Below are positions 9,461-19,510 of a stretch of DNA of 41,623 bases, piece by piece. The notes beneath the pieces were generated by a model. The model searched no databases and was not told the origin of the DNA. It saw nothing but the letters and a program-made list of their open reading frames with translations. The stretch's first letter is position 1. Each line of letters opens with the position of its first letter. The translations under genes were made by a program, and so were the position numbers. The DNA is from an uncultured Bacteroidota bacterium (GTDB taxonomy: Bacteria; Bacteroidota; Bacteroidia; Flavobacteriales; Flavobacteriaceae): contig CACGNO010000008.1 of assembly GCA_902574335.1 (NCBI GenBank), forward strand, positions 1-41,623, written 5' to 3'.

Positions 9461-10812
9461 TAGAGTTCAAAACCAAGGCTAACTCCAATTTTATTAGCAA
9501 TGATTTTTTTAATTTTTGTTTTTAAAACTTGCATTTTGACATTTTCTAAAACATTATTGGCAAATGCATAAGTTAAAAGCCCTTTTGCCTCTTTTTCTGG
9601 TATTCCTCTTGTTTTTAAATAATATAAAGCAGATTTATCAAGTTGTCCAATTGTACAACCATGAGAACATTTAACATCATCGGCAAAAATTTCAAGTTGC
9701 GGTTTTGTATTAACAGATGAGTGATCACCCATTAATAGATTATTATTTTGCTGAAAAGCATTAATTTTTTGAGCAATTTTATCAACTACAACTTTTCCAT
9801 TAAACACACCAGTAGACTTATCATTGTAAATTCCTTTGTATTCCTGATAACTTTCACAGTTGGGGCTGGCATGATGAACCAAAGTATGATGATCTGTATG
9901 TTGATTTGATCCTAGAATAGTAATACCTTTTAAAATGGAATTAATGTTTTTTCCATTTTGATAAAAATTGAGATTATTTCTTACAATATTGCCACCAAAA
10001 GAAAATGTATGACAACTTGCAACGCTATCCTTTTTTTGATCAATGTAAGTGTTATCAATTATCGAAGTAGAATCTAAATCGTTTTGAATCTTATAATAAT
10101 CTAGGTTAGCATTTTCCTCAACATATATTTCGGTTAGAGTATTTGTTAGTGGGTCAATGTGATCATTATTCGAGTTTGATAAATCAGTATTTTTTTCTTG
10201 TAGTGAATAATGACTTTCAATAATCTGAGCTTTCGAACCCTCTTCAAGAATAATTAGATTTCTAGGTTGAAGCATTAGTGATGATTCACCACCTGAGTTT
10301 ATATGAATAATTTCAATAGGTTTATCAAGTTCTACATTTTTTGGGATGTGTATATACGCTCCTTCTTTAGAAAATGAAGTATTTAGTAAACTAAATGAAT
10401 CATTAGTATCAATTAATTTATTATAATAATGAGATATTATATTTGAATACTTATCATTTTCAAGAACAGACGATAAAATGCAAATATCAACACCTTTATG
10501 TGTTGTATTTGACCATAGTGGATCATAAGTACCATCAATTAAAATAATTTTGTAAGATTCAATTCCACCAATAAAAAAATCTTTAACCTTTTCAAAATCA
10601 ATAAGATGTCTTTTCTTTTTAAAAACTGTGAGTTCCTCACTCAATACTTTTTTTATGGGAGTATATTTCCAGAATTCATTTTTTCTATCGGGGAAACCAA
10701 TTTTTTCAAATTCCTTAATTGACTTTGATCTGATATCATGCACAGGCGAATTTATATCAGTGTCAAGCTCAAATGCTAAAAATGATGAAACTAGTTTTTC
10801 TTTTAATGACAT
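9460..10812 (-). CDS. sufD: SufD Fe-S cluster assembly scaffold
   Basis: KVVVDKIAQKINAFQQNNNLLMGDHSSVNTKPQLEIFADDVKCSHGCTIGQLD. Confidence 0.95.
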   Translation of the reverse strand: MSLKEKLVSSFLAFELDTDINSPVHDIRSKSIKEFEKIGFPDRKNEFWKYTPIKKVLSEELTVFKKKRHLIDFEKVKDFFIGGIESYKIILIDGTYDPLWSNTTHKGVDICILSSVLENDKYSNIISHYYNKLIDTNDSFSLLNTSFSKEGAYIHIPKNVELDKPIEIIHINSGGESSLMLQPRNLIILEEGSKAQIIESHYSLQEKNTDLSNSNNDHIDPLTNTLTEIYVEENANLDYYKIQNDLDSTSIIDNTYIDQKKDSVASCHTFSFGGNIVRNNLNFYQNGKNINSILKGITILGSNQHTDHHTLVHHASPNCESYQEYKGIYNDKSTGVFNGKVVVDKIAQKINAFQQNNNLLMGDHSSVNTKPQLEIFADDVKCSHGCTIGQLDKSALYYLKTRGIPEKEAKGLLTYAFANNVLENVKMQVLKTKIKKIIANKIGVSLGFEL

Positions 10813-10821
10813 ATATTTAAA

Positions 10822-11556
10822 TTATATCCAATCATAACCCTTCTCTTCTAACTGTAAAGCAAGGTCTTTATCCCCTGATTTAGCAATTTTTCCATCTTGA
10901 AGAACATGAACATAATCAGGGATTATATGGTCTAACAATCTTTGATAGTGAGTTATAACTACTGTAGCATTATCTTTATTTTTTAGTTTATTAACTCCAC
11001 TAGCTACAATCCTTAGAGCATCTATATCAAGTCCAGAATCTGTTTCATCTAAAATTGCCAATGTAGGTTCTAGCATGGCCATTTGAAAAATTTCATTTCT
11101 TTTCTTTTCACCTCCGGAAAAACCTTGATTCAGTGATCTAGAAAGAAATCTAGAATCAATCTCTAACAGATTAGCCTTTTCTCTAATTTTTTTTAACATT
11201 TCGTTAGCAGGCATTTCTTTAAGTCCTCTAGCTTTTAAATTAGAATTTATTGCTGTTTTAATAAAGTTTGTAACAGTTATGCCAGGTATCTCCACTGGGT
11301 ACTGAAAAGACATAAAAATACCTTTATGTGCTCTTTCCTCTGCAGAGAGATCTTCAATATTTTCATTATTAAAGTAAATATTTCCTTTTGTCACTTCATA
11401 ATCTTCATTGCCAGCAATTACTGAAGAAAGAGTACTTTTCCCAGATCCATTAGGACCCATTATTGCATGAATTTCACCTTTTTTAACTTCTAAGCTAACA
11501 CCTTTGAGAATCTCTTTACCCTCAACACTAACATGTAAATTTTCAATTTTTAACAT
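10822..11556 (-). CDS. sufC: SufC ABC-type ATPase
   Basis: IMGPNGSGKSTLSSVIAG, FSGGEKKRNEIFQMAMLEPTLAILDETDSGLDIDALR. Confidence 0.97.
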   Translation of the reverse strand: MLKIENLHVSVEGKEILKGVSLEVKKGEIHAIMGPNGSGKSTLSSVIAGNEDYEVTKGNIYFNNENIEDLSAEERAHKGIFMSFQYPVEIPGITVTNFIKTAINSNLKARGLKEMPANEMLKKIREKANLLEIDSRFLSRSLNQGFSGGEKKRNEIFQMAMLEPTLAILDETDSGLDIDALRIVASGVNKLKNKDNATVVITHYQRLLDHIIPDYVHVLQDGKIAKSGDKDLALQLEEKGYDWI

Positions 11557-11565
11557 AATAAAATT

Positions 11566-13011
11566 TTAACCAACTGAACCTTCCAATGATATTTCTAATA
11601 ATTTTTGAGCTTCAACAGCAAACTCCATTGGAAGCTTATTTAATACTTCTTTACTAAAACCGTTGACAATTAGAGCGATAGCTTTTTCAACATCTATCCC
11701 TCTTTGATTACAATAAAAAATTTGATCTTCACCAATTTTACTTGTAGTCGCTTCATGCTCAATTTGAGCAGTTTTGTTTTTTGCTTCGATATATGGGAAT
11801 GTGTGTGCGCCACATTTATTGCCCATTAAAAGCGAGTCACACTGTGAGAAATTTCTTGCATTTTCTGCTCTTTTTCCTACGTGAACTAAGCCTCTGTAAC
11901 TATTTTGTGATTTACCTGCTGAGATACCCTTAGAAATGATAGTGCTTTTAGTATTTTTTCCTAAGTGAATCATTTTTGTACCTGTATCGGCTTGCTGATA
12001 ATTATTAGTGACAGCAATTGAATAGAATTCCCCAATACTGTTATCTCCTTTCAAAATACATGATGGATACTTCCAAGTAACTGCTGAACCTGTCTCAACT
12101 TGCGTCCATGAAATCTTAGAGTTTTTGTGACACAATCCTCTTTTAGTTACAAAATTGAATACCCCTCCTTTACCATTCTTGTTACCTGGATACCAGTTTT
12201 GTACAGTCGAGTATTTAATCTCAGCGTCATCTAAAGCAACTAATTCAACAACAGCTGCGTGTAATTGATTTTCATCCCTTGATGGTGCTGTACAACCTTC
12301 AAGATAACTAACGTAACTTCCCTTATCAGCAACAACTAAAGTTCTTTCAAATTGCCCTGTTCCAGCTTGATTAATTCTAAAATATGTTGACAGTTCCATT
12401 GGGCATTTCACTCCTTTTGGAATGTAACAAAATGACCCATCAGAAAATACAGCTGAATTAAGTGCAGCATAATAATTGTCTTTTTGTGGAACAACTGTCC
12501 CTAGATATTTTTTAACTAGTTCAGGATGATTTTGAATTGCTTCAGAAATAGAGCAAAAAATAATTCCCTTCTCAGCTAATGTGTCTTTGAATGTAGTTGC
12601 CACGGAAACAGAGTCCATTACAATATCAACAGCAACTCCAGCTAATTTTTTTTGTTCCTCTAAAGAAATTCCTAGTTTATCAAAAGTTTTTAAAAGTTCA
12701 GGATCTACCTCATCAAGACTTTCATATTTTGGATTTGTTTTTGGAGCTGAGTAATATGAAATCTTCTGAAAATCTGGCTTTTTATACTTAACATTTGGCC
12801 ATTCAGGCTCTTCCATTTTTTCCCAAGCTTCAAAAGCACTTAACCTCCACTCAGTCATCCAGCTAGGTTCATTCTTTTTAGCGGATATTTTCTTAACTAT
12901 ATCTTTATTTAATCCAATAGGAAATGTTTCAGCATCAATATCAGTTGTAAAACCATATTGGTACTCTTGTTGTTCAAGCTCTTTCTTTAATTCTTCTTCT
13001 GTATATGCCAT
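11566..13011 (-). CDS. sufB: SufB Fe-S cluster assembly protein
   Basis: [81 protein letters not shown]. Confidence 0.97.
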   Translation of the reverse strand: MAYTEEELKKELEQQEYQYGFTTDIDAETFPIGLNKDIVKKISAKKNEPSWMTEWRLSAFEAWEKMEEPEWPNVKYKKPDFQKISYYSAPKTNPKYESLDEVDPELLKTFDKLGISLEEQKKLAGVAVDIVMDSVSVATTFKDTLAEKGIIFCSISEAIQNHPELVKKYLGTVVPQKDNYYAALNSAVFSDGSFCYIPKGVKCPMELSTYFRINQAGTGQFERTLVVADKGSYVSYLEGCTAPSRDENQLHAAVVELVALDDAEIKYSTVQNWYPGNKNGKGGVFNFVTKRGLCHKNSKISWTQVETGSAVTWKYPSCILKGDNSIGEFYSIAVTNNYQQADTGTKMIHLGKNTKSTIISKGISAGKSQNSYRGLVHVGKRAENARNFSQCDSLLMGNKCGAHTFPYIEAKNKTAQIEHEATTSKIGEDQIFYCNQRGIDVEKAIALIVNGFSKEVLNKLPMEFAVEAQKLLEISLEGSVG

Positions 13012-13013
13012 AA

Positions 13014-13343
13014 CTATAGTGCAAAACTTTCACCGCAACCACAAGTTCTATTTGCATTGGGATTAATAAAAACAAATCCTTTTCCATTTAGACCTCCTGA
13101 GTAATCTAGTATTGTACCAACTAGATATAGAAAGCTTTTTTTATCAACTGCAATTTTAATTCCGTTATCTTCAAAAATCTTATCATCACCAAATGAGTTT
13201 CTATCAAATTTCAATTCATATGAAAGTCCTGAGCATCCTCCACTCTTGACACCAACTCTAATAAAATGTGAACTAGGATCAAACCCATCATGCTTCATTA
13301 GTTTGGTTACTTCATCTTTAGCTTTTTCAGCGACTTTTATCAT
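13014..13343 (-). CDS. HesB/IscA/SufA-type iron-sulfur assembly protein
   Basis: [20 protein letters not shown]...[16 protein letters not shown] with conserved Cys motif. The likely start is the internal ATG (MIKVAEKAK) at 13343 rather than 13352. Confidence 0.92.
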   Translation of the reverse strand: MIKVAEKAKDEVTKLMKHDGFDPSSHFIRVGVKSGGCSGLSYELKFDRNSFGDDKIFEDNGIKIAVDKKSFLYLVGTILDYSGGLNGKGFVFINPNANRTCGCGESFAL

Positions 13344-13433
13344 ATTATACAAATATAATCCTTTAATAAATATTTATAATCTAAATTTGAATTTCATTAT
13401 TATCCAATTATTATACCAAAACATGCAAATTAT

Positions 13434-14468
13434 ATGAAAAAAAGCTCAGAAAAACTTACAGATATAAATCAAATTGGAGAGTTTGGATTAATTGACTTGA
13501 TTACTAATGATTTTGATATAGTCAATGATAGTACGGAACTGTCGATTGGAGATGATGCAGCTATTTTAAATTATAAAAATCAAAAAACAATTGTTTCAAC
13601 TGATATGTTAGTAGAAGGTGTACACTTTGATTTATCATACTTTCCATTAAAACATTTAGGCTACAAAGCTGTAGTTTCATCAATCTCTGACATATGCTCT
13701 ATGTATGGGACAACAAAACAAATTACGGTTTCAATAGCTATTTCAAACAGGTTCAAGTTGGAATCAATAAAGGAACTTTACTCTGGAATCAATCATGCTT
13801 GTAAAAGATATAATGTTGATTTAATAGGCGGTGATACTACATCATCATTAAAGGGATTAGTGATTTCGGTAACTGCAATTGGATGCACTACTAAATCTGG
13901 TTATGTAACTAGATCTGGATCAAAACCAAATGATTTAATTGTTGTAACTGGTTCGCTTGGTGGAGCATACTTAGGTCTTCAAGTTCTTGAACGGGAAAAG
14001 CAAGTTTTCCTTGTAAACCCAAATAACAAACCGGATTTATCAAAATATAAATATGTTGTCGAACGTCAATTAAAGCCTGAAGCAAAATCCGATATAATCG
14101 AATTCTTTTTAGAAAATAAAATCAAACCAACTTCAATGATTGATATTAGTGATGGACTTTCATCTGAAATAATACACTTGAGTAAAAATTCTGGAAATGG
14201 CTGCATAATCTATGAGGAAAAACTACCCATTTCACAAGAAACAGTTGACACATGTAAAGAATTTAAACTTGAAGCGAGTACAATTGCACTCTCTGGTGGC
14301 GAAGATTATGAATTGTTGTTTACTATTGACTCAAAAGATTTAAAGAAAATAGAGCAACACAAAGAATTTTCTGTAATTGGCTATGTCACTAAGGAAAGTA
14401 ATACAAATTTAATTACAAGAGATGGTAAAACAACTCCTATAAATTCAATGGGCTGGAAATCTTTTTGA
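13434..14468 (+). CDS. thiL: Thiamine-monophosphate kinase ThiL
   Basis: IGDDAAIL...STDMLVEGVHFDL...GGDTTSSLKGLVISVTAIG...MIDISDGLSSEI...SGGEDYELLFT. Confidence 0.95.
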   Translation: MKKSSEKLTDINQIGEFGLIDLITNDFDIVNDSTELSIGDDAAILNYKNQKTIVSTDMLVEGVHFDLSYFPLKHLGYKAVVSSISDICSMYGTTKQITVSIAISNRFKLESIKELYSGINHACKRYNVDLIGGDTTSSLKGLVISVTAIGCTTKSGYVTRSGSKPNDLIVVTGSLGGAYLGLQVLEREKQVFLVNPNNKPDLSKYKYVVERQLKPEAKSDIIEFFLENKIKPTSMIDISDGLSSEIIHLSKNSGNGCIIYEEKLPISQETVDTCKEFKLEASTIALSGGEDYELLFTIDSKDLKKIEQHKEFSVIGYVTKESNTNLITRDGKTTPINSMGWKSF

Positions 14469-14486
14469 TTTATTAAGAATGAGTAT

Positions 14487-15779
14487 TTATTTTGAATTCA
14501 TTAATGATTCAATGTGGTCAATTTCAATTGGTATATCTATCATTAGATTTGTAGGATCACCAGAATCATTAATTACAACATCATCTTCTATTCTTATTCC
14601 AAATTCTTCCTCCATAATATAAATGCCAGGCTCTACCGTTAAAACATTGTTTTTCTCAAAAGGTATTTTTAAGTCACAATAATCATGTGTGTCAAGACCT
14701 AAGTGATGTGATGTACCATGGCTAAAATATTTTTTATAAGCCGGTTTATTTTTTGTTTCATTCTGAACGTCAGACTTGTCTAATAAATTAATTCTTAAAA
14801 GTTCAGATGTCATGATTTTACCAACTTCTTTATGATAATCAGCCCATAAGATACCTGGCCTAAGTAGTTTCGTAACTTCATTTTTAACATTTAAAACAGC
14901 ATTATAAACTGTCTTTTGTCTATCAGTAAATCTTCCATTAACTGGAATAGTTCGTGTCATATCACTAGAATAATTCGCATATTCTGCACCAACATCCATA
15001 AGGATGATTTCTCCATCAAGGCATTGTTTGTTATTTTTTATGTAGTGCAGATAATTGGAATTTTTTCCAGATGCTATTATAGGTGTATATGCAAATCTTT
15101 TAGATCTGTTTTTTAAAAATTCATGAGACAATTCAGCTTCAATTTCATACTCCCAAACACCAGGCTCTACAAATCCTAAAACTCTTTCAAATCCTTTTTT
15201 AGTTATGTCACAAGCCTTTTTAATAAGACTTAATTCAATTTCATCTTTGACAGATCTCTGATATTGAAGAATTGGATTACTCTTTTTAAAGCTTAAACCA
15301 CCAAAATTTTTGAGTTTTTCAATAAAACGATCTTCTCTAGTTTGAGTTTCAACATTTTGTCTGTAATGCTCGTTAGTATTAATGTAAACGTGGTCAACTT
15401 CTTTTAATATTTTACCTAAAATTTTATCAAATTCCCCAAGCCAATGAACATTCTTAATGCCAGAAATTTCAAAGGCGTCAGATTTGGTTAATTTCTCTCC
15501 TTCCCAGTGTACAATATGATCATTGGTTTCTCGTATAAAAAGAATTTCTTTAAAATTTTCATTTATAGAATCAGGGAATAATACTAAAATACTTTCCTCT
15601 TGATCGATGCCGCTTAGGTAAAATATATCTCTATGTTGTTCGAAAGGAAGTGTAGAGTCCGCACTTACAGGATATATATCGTTTGAATTAAAAAAAGCAA
15701 CACTGTTAGCATTTAGCTTATTAGTGAAATTTTTTCGATTTTTAATAAAAAGGGTATTATCAATTTGACTATATTTCAT
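14487..15779 (-). CDS. Xaa-Pro aminopeptidase (aminopeptidase P family)
   Basis: MDVGAEYANYSSDMTRTIPVNG...FSHGTSHHLGLDTHD...LTVEPGIYIMEEEFGIRIEDDV: M24 metallopeptidase motifs. Confidence 0.93.
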   Translation of the reverse strand: MKYSQIDNTLFIKNRKNFTNKLNANSVAFFNSNDIYPVSADSTLPFEQHRDIFYLSGIDQEESILVLFPDSINENFKEILFIRETNDHIVHWEGEKLTKSDAFEISGIKNVHWLGEFDKILGKILKEVDHVYINTNEHYRQNVETQTREDRFIEKLKNFGGLSFKKSNPILQYQRSVKDEIELSLIKKACDITKKGFERVLGFVEPGVWEYEIEAELSHEFLKNRSKRFAYTPIIASGKNSNYLHYIKNNKQCLDGEIILMDVGAEYANYSSDMTRTIPVNGRFTDRQKTVYNAVLNVKNEVTKLLRPGILWADYHKEVGKIMTSELLRINLLDKSDVQNETKNKPAYKKYFSHGTSHHLGLDTHDYCDLKIPFEKNNVLTVEPGIYIMEEEFGIRIEDDVVINDSGDPTNLMIDIPIEIDHIESLMNSK

Positions 15780-15815
15780 AAACGGTAATTACCCAAATTT
15801 ATAAAATAAATTAAG

Positions 15816-18644
15816 ATGAAAAAGATACTTTTTGCACTCCTTTTAGTTTCATATCTCGGATTTTCTCAAAATGCCAATACATCTTATGAGATGATTGAAA
15901 AATCTGAAAGCCAATATAAAATTGATTTACAAAAATCGATAGTTAAAAATATTGATTTTACAAACATAGGACCTAGTGTTATGAGCGGACGTGTAACTGA
16001 CTTAGAGGTAAACCCTAAAAATACAACAGAGTTTTATGTTGCATATGCATCTGGCGGTTTGTGGCATACATTAAATAATGGTACAACCTTTAATCCTATA
16101 ATGGATAATAGTATTACTCAAAATGTAGGAGATTTTGATATTGATTGGAATTCTAGAACAATTTATGTTGGTACAGGGGAAAGTAACTCATCTAGATCTT
16201 CATATCCTGGGATTGGTATATTAAAATCAACTGATAATGGAAAAACATGGACTAATGTAGGACTAAGAGACTCTCATCATGTAAGTAGAGTTATGATTAA
16301 TCCTGAAAATAGCGATCATGTTGTAGTTGCTGTTATTGGTCATTTATATTCAGAAAATGAAGAAAGAGGAATTTTTGTTACCTATGACGGAGGTAAAAAC
16401 TGGAATAAATCTTTATTTGTAAATAATAATACAGGAGCGATTGATTTAATATCAGATCCAAAAGATTTTAATATACAATATGCTGCTTTTTGGGAAAGAA
16501 GTAGAACTGCATGGAATTTTATTGGAAGTGGAGATGACTCAGGAATCTATAAAACTAAAAATGGAGGAAAAACATGGGATTTAATTACTACTGAAAATTC
16601 AGGATTCCCAACAGGCGAAGGAGTAGGGAGAATAGGCTTAGCAATTTATGATTCGAATACTTTATATTCAGTTGTTGATAATCAATTTAGAAGAGAGGAG
16701 AAATCAACAGAAAATTCTGATTTAAAAAGAATAGATTTCAAGGACATGACAGTTAATCAACTCTTAAAGTTAGAAGACAAAAAACTTGAAGATTTTTTAA
16801 GACAAAATGGTTTTTCTAGAGATGAAAGCTCAAAAACTATTAAAGGTAAAATTCAAAAAGGTCAATTAGTTCCTAATGATTTATATAAGTTTTTAACAGA
16901 TGCAAATGCAGAACTTTTTGACACCCCTGTAACAGGTGCTGAGGTTTATAAATCTGTTGATTCTGGAATCACCTGGACTAAACAAAATGATGAATACTTA
17001 GATGGAGTTTACAATAGTTATGGCTATTACTTTGGCAGAATTCATGTTTCACCTAAAGATTCTAATCAGATTTATATTTATGGTGTTCCGATAATTAAAT
17101 CAAATGATTCAGGAAAAACATATGCCAGAATAGGTGCAAGTAATGTCCATGTTGATCATCATGTTTTATGGATAAATCCAGAAAATACTAATCACTTAGT
17201 TCTTGGAAATGATGGTGGTGTAAATATCTCATATGATCAAGGAGAAAATTGGATTAAGTTGAATCAACCTTCAGTTGGGCAATTTTACGCAATTAATGTA
17301 GATAATTCTGAACCGTATAATGTTTATGGTGGATTACAAGATAATGGAGTATGGATGGCAAAAAACACATCAGTTGAATCACCATCATGGTACGAAACAG
17401 GACATAACAACTGGACAAAAATTATGGGAGGTGATGGTATGCATATTCAAATTGACAGTAGAGATAATAATATAGTTTACACTGGTTTACAATTTGGTAA
17501 CTATTACAGACTAAACTTATCAAAGGAAAGCAGAAAAAATATTAAGCCTAAACATAAACTTGGTGAATCGCCATTAAGATTTAACTGGCAAACTCCGATA
17601 TTAATTTCACCGCATAATCAGGATATAATTTATTTTGGAAGCAATAAGCTGCACAGGTCATTTAATAAAGGAGATGATTGGGAAAATATCTCAAGAGATT
17701 TAACTCAAGGAGGTAAAAAAGGTAATGTGCCTTATGGAACTATTGCATCATTTGATGAGTCAATTTTTTCATTTGGTAAGATAGTAGTTGGATCAGATGA
17801 TGGAAAGGTTATTTTAACTGAAAATTCTGGAAATACATGGAAAGAAATAGGAAATAGTCTTCCAAAAGATTTATGGGTTAGTAGAGTGATTTTTTCAAAA
17901 ATTGACAGCAATAAAATTTATATTACTCTGAATGGATATAGGTATAATGATTTTAATCCTTACGTTTTTGTTAGCACTAACAATGGAGAAACATGGAAGA
18001 ATATTTCCTCAAACCTCCCTCTGTCGCCTGTTAATGTAATAAGAGAAGATATTAATAGCGATAAAGTTTTATATGTAGGTACTGATAACGGAGTTTTTGT
18101 GTCTCTTGACAGTGGTGAATCATGGAATCCTTTTAGTAAAAATTTGAACAGGGTAGCTGTTCATGATTTAGTTATTCATCATGGTGAAAATGATCTATTA
18201 GTAGGAACTCATGGAAGATCTATTTATAAAACAAATCTGGATGTATTTGATAATTATATAAAAAAATACAAGAATGGAAATGACATAACCGTGCTTGATG
18301 TATCAGAGTTAAAGTTTTCTAGATCCTGGGGAAGATCTGCTAATTATAGTGATGAAGTTTACAATGAAAAAGTAATTATTGATTTGTTTAGTGAAAGTGA
18401 TAAAAATTTAGAATTTTCTATTGTAGATGAAAAAGGAAACGTGCTCAATAATGGTAATGCAATACTAAGCAAAGGATTTAATACTATTAGTGTTTTACCA
18501 ATTGTAAACGTTGACATCAATGATAAGAAACTTAAAAAACTAAGTTTTCCAACAAATATAGCTTCAGACGGGAATATTTATTTCGGAAAAGGAAAATATA
18601 CATTTAAGACAAGCAGTTTTCAAGAAAGTTTTTTAGTTAAATAA
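15816..18644 (+). CDS. Exported VPS10/sortilin-like BNR-repeat (glycosyl hydrolase-like beta-propeller) protein
   Basis: Signal peptide MKKILFALLLVSYLGFS. Repeated S-D-G-G-KTW type BNR motifs (KSTDNGKTW, TYDGGKNW, KTKNGGKTW, KSVDSGITW, SNDSGKTY, STNNGETW, SLDSGESW). Confidence 0.85.
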   Translation: MKKILFALLLVSYLGFSQNANTSYEMIEKSESQYKIDLQKSIVKNIDFTNIGPSVMSGRVTDLEVNPKNTTEFYVAYASGGLWHTLNNGTTFNPIMDNSITQNVGDFDIDWNSRTIYVGTGESNSSRSSYPGIGILKSTDNGKTWTNVGLRDSHHVSRVMINPENSDHVVVAVIGHLYSENEERGIFVTYDGGKNWNKSLFVNNNTGAIDLISDPKDFNIQYAAFWERSRTAWNFIGSGDDSGIYKTKNGGKTWDLITTENSGFPTGEGVGRIGLAIYDSNTLYSVVDNQFRREEKSTENSDLKRIDFKDMTVNQLLKLEDKKLEDFLRQNGFSRDESSKTIKGKIQKGQLVPNDLYKFLTDANAELFDTPVTGAEVYKSVDSGITWTKQNDEYLDGVYNSYGYYFGRIHVSPKDSNQIYIYGVPIIKSNDSGKTYARIGASNVHVDHHVLWINPENTNHLVLGNDGGVNISYDQGENWIKLNQPSVGQFYAINVDNSEPYNVYGGLQDNGVWMAKNTSVESPSWYETGHNNWTKIMGGDGMHIQIDSRDNNIVYTGLQFGNYYRLNLSKESRKNIKPKHKLGESPLRFNWQTPILISPHNQDIIYFGSNKLHRSFNKGDDWENISRDLTQGGKKGNVPYGTIASFDESIFSFGKIVVGSDDGKVILTENSGNTWKEIGNSLPKDLWVSRVIFSKIDSNKIYITLNGYRYNDFNPYVFVSTNNGETWKNISSNLPLSPVNVIREDINSDKVLYVGTDNGVFVSLDSGESWNPFSKNLNRVAVHDLVIHHGENDLLVGTHGRSIYKTNLDVFDNYIKKYKNGNDITVLDVSELKFSRSWGRSANYSDEVYNEKVIIDLFSESDKNLEFSIVDEKGNVLNNGNAILSKGFNTISVLPIVNVDINDKKLKKLSFPTNIASDGNIYFGKGKYTFKTSSFQESFLVK

Positions 18645-18677
18645 CTGATAATTCTTGTTTCTGATTTGTTTGTGGAT

Positions 18678-18685
18678 TAATTTTG
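18678..18685 (+). promoter_or_regulatory. Candidate Bacteroidetes -7 element (TAATTTTG) for sdhC
   Basis: TAnnTTTG match with TTG at 18655-18657 (20-nt spacer), 26 nt upstream of ATG 18704. The motif is common by chance in AT-rich DNA. Confidence 0.4.
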
Positions 18686-18703
18686 TTAATCTATAAAATT
18701 TAC

Positions 18704-19366
18704 ATGAAAAATATTTTTAAATCCTCAATTGGTAGAAAAATAGCGATGGCTTTATCGGGGATTTTTTTAATAGTTTTTTTAACCCAACACTTTCTAATTA
18801 ACATTACATCTGTTTTCAGTGAGGATATATTTAATATGTTATCCCATTTCATGGGCAACAACCCTTTAGTTCAATTTGTATTGCAACCAGTTTTAATTGC
18901 AGGAGTGCTTTTTCATTTTGTTATGGGTTTTATTTTAGAATGGCAAAATAGAAAGGCAAGACCTGTCACATACGCTATGTACAAGGGATCTAAAAACTCA
19001 ATGTTTGTTTCTAGGAATATGATTATATCAGGTATAGTGATTCTATCTTTTTTAGTATTACATTTTTACGATTTTTGGGTTCCAGAGATGGATTATAAGT
19101 ATATACAGTCTCTGCCCGAAGACCCTAATAGATATTATGAGGAATTGATCCACAAATTTGAAAATCCAGTAAGAGTTGGTTTATATTGTCTATCTTTTAT
19201 ATTTCTTGCTTTACACTTAGTTCATGGTTTGTCATCTTCAACTCAGTCATTAGGAACTAATAACAAGTATGCTACAACTATTGAAAAAATAAGCTTTGCT
19301 TTTGGCATAGCTATTCCATTAGGGTTCTGTTTCATTGCTCTTTATCATTTTTTTATTCATTTTTAA
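18704..19366 (+). CDS. sdhC: Succinate dehydrogenase cytochrome b subunit
   Basis: MKNIFKSSIGRKIAMALSGIFLIVFLTQHFLIN...ARPVTYAMYKGSKNS...LHLVHGLSSSTQSLG. ATG at 18704 preferred over the TTG at 18683, which overlaps a -7-like element. Confidence 0.95.
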   Translation: MKNIFKSSIGRKIAMALSGIFLIVFLTQHFLINITSVFSEDIFNMLSHFMGNNPLVQFVLQPVLIAGVLFHFVMGFILEWQNRKARPVTYAMYKGSKNSMFVSRNMIISGIVILSFLVLHFYDFWVPEMDYKYIQSLPEDPNRYYEELIHKFENPVRVGLYCLSFIFLALHLVHGLSSSTQSLGTNNKYATTIEKISFAFGIAIPLGFCFIALYHFFIHF

Positions 19367-19383
19367 CACATAATGCACGATTT

Positions 19384-19416
19384 TGTAACACTATCAATTT
19401 ATTAATATGTGTTACA
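19384..19416. repeat. Inverted repeat TGTAACAC-N17-GTGTTACA
   Basis: Perfect 8-bp arms at 19384-19391 and 19409-19416, spacer TATCAATTTATTAATAT. Confidence 0.8.
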
Positions 19417-19443
19417 TATAATATATATATTACAAATATAGAG

Positions 19444-19507
19444 CGTGTTAAAAAAATAATTAATCACATTTTTTTTTATTTTAATTTTTATTATTAATTT
19501 TAACACG
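19444..19507. repeat. Inverted repeat CGTGTTAAAA ... TTTTAACACG ending 3 nt before the SdhA-fusion ATG
   Basis: Perfect 10-bp arms at 19444-19453 and 19498-19507; GTGTTA core shared with the preceding inverted repeat. Confidence 0.8.
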
Positions 19508-19510
19508 TGA

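Noticed and set aside
19384-19416. Rho-independent terminator after sdhC
   Set aside because: The stem is only 8 bp with a 17-nt loop, is AT-rich and lacks a following T-run. Its repeat unit recurs three more times nearby, which fits protein-binding sites better.
19417-19430. TA-dinucleotide tract (tataatatatatat) as a microsatellite or origin-like unwinding element
   Set aside because: Short and unremarkable in an AT-rich intergenic region.
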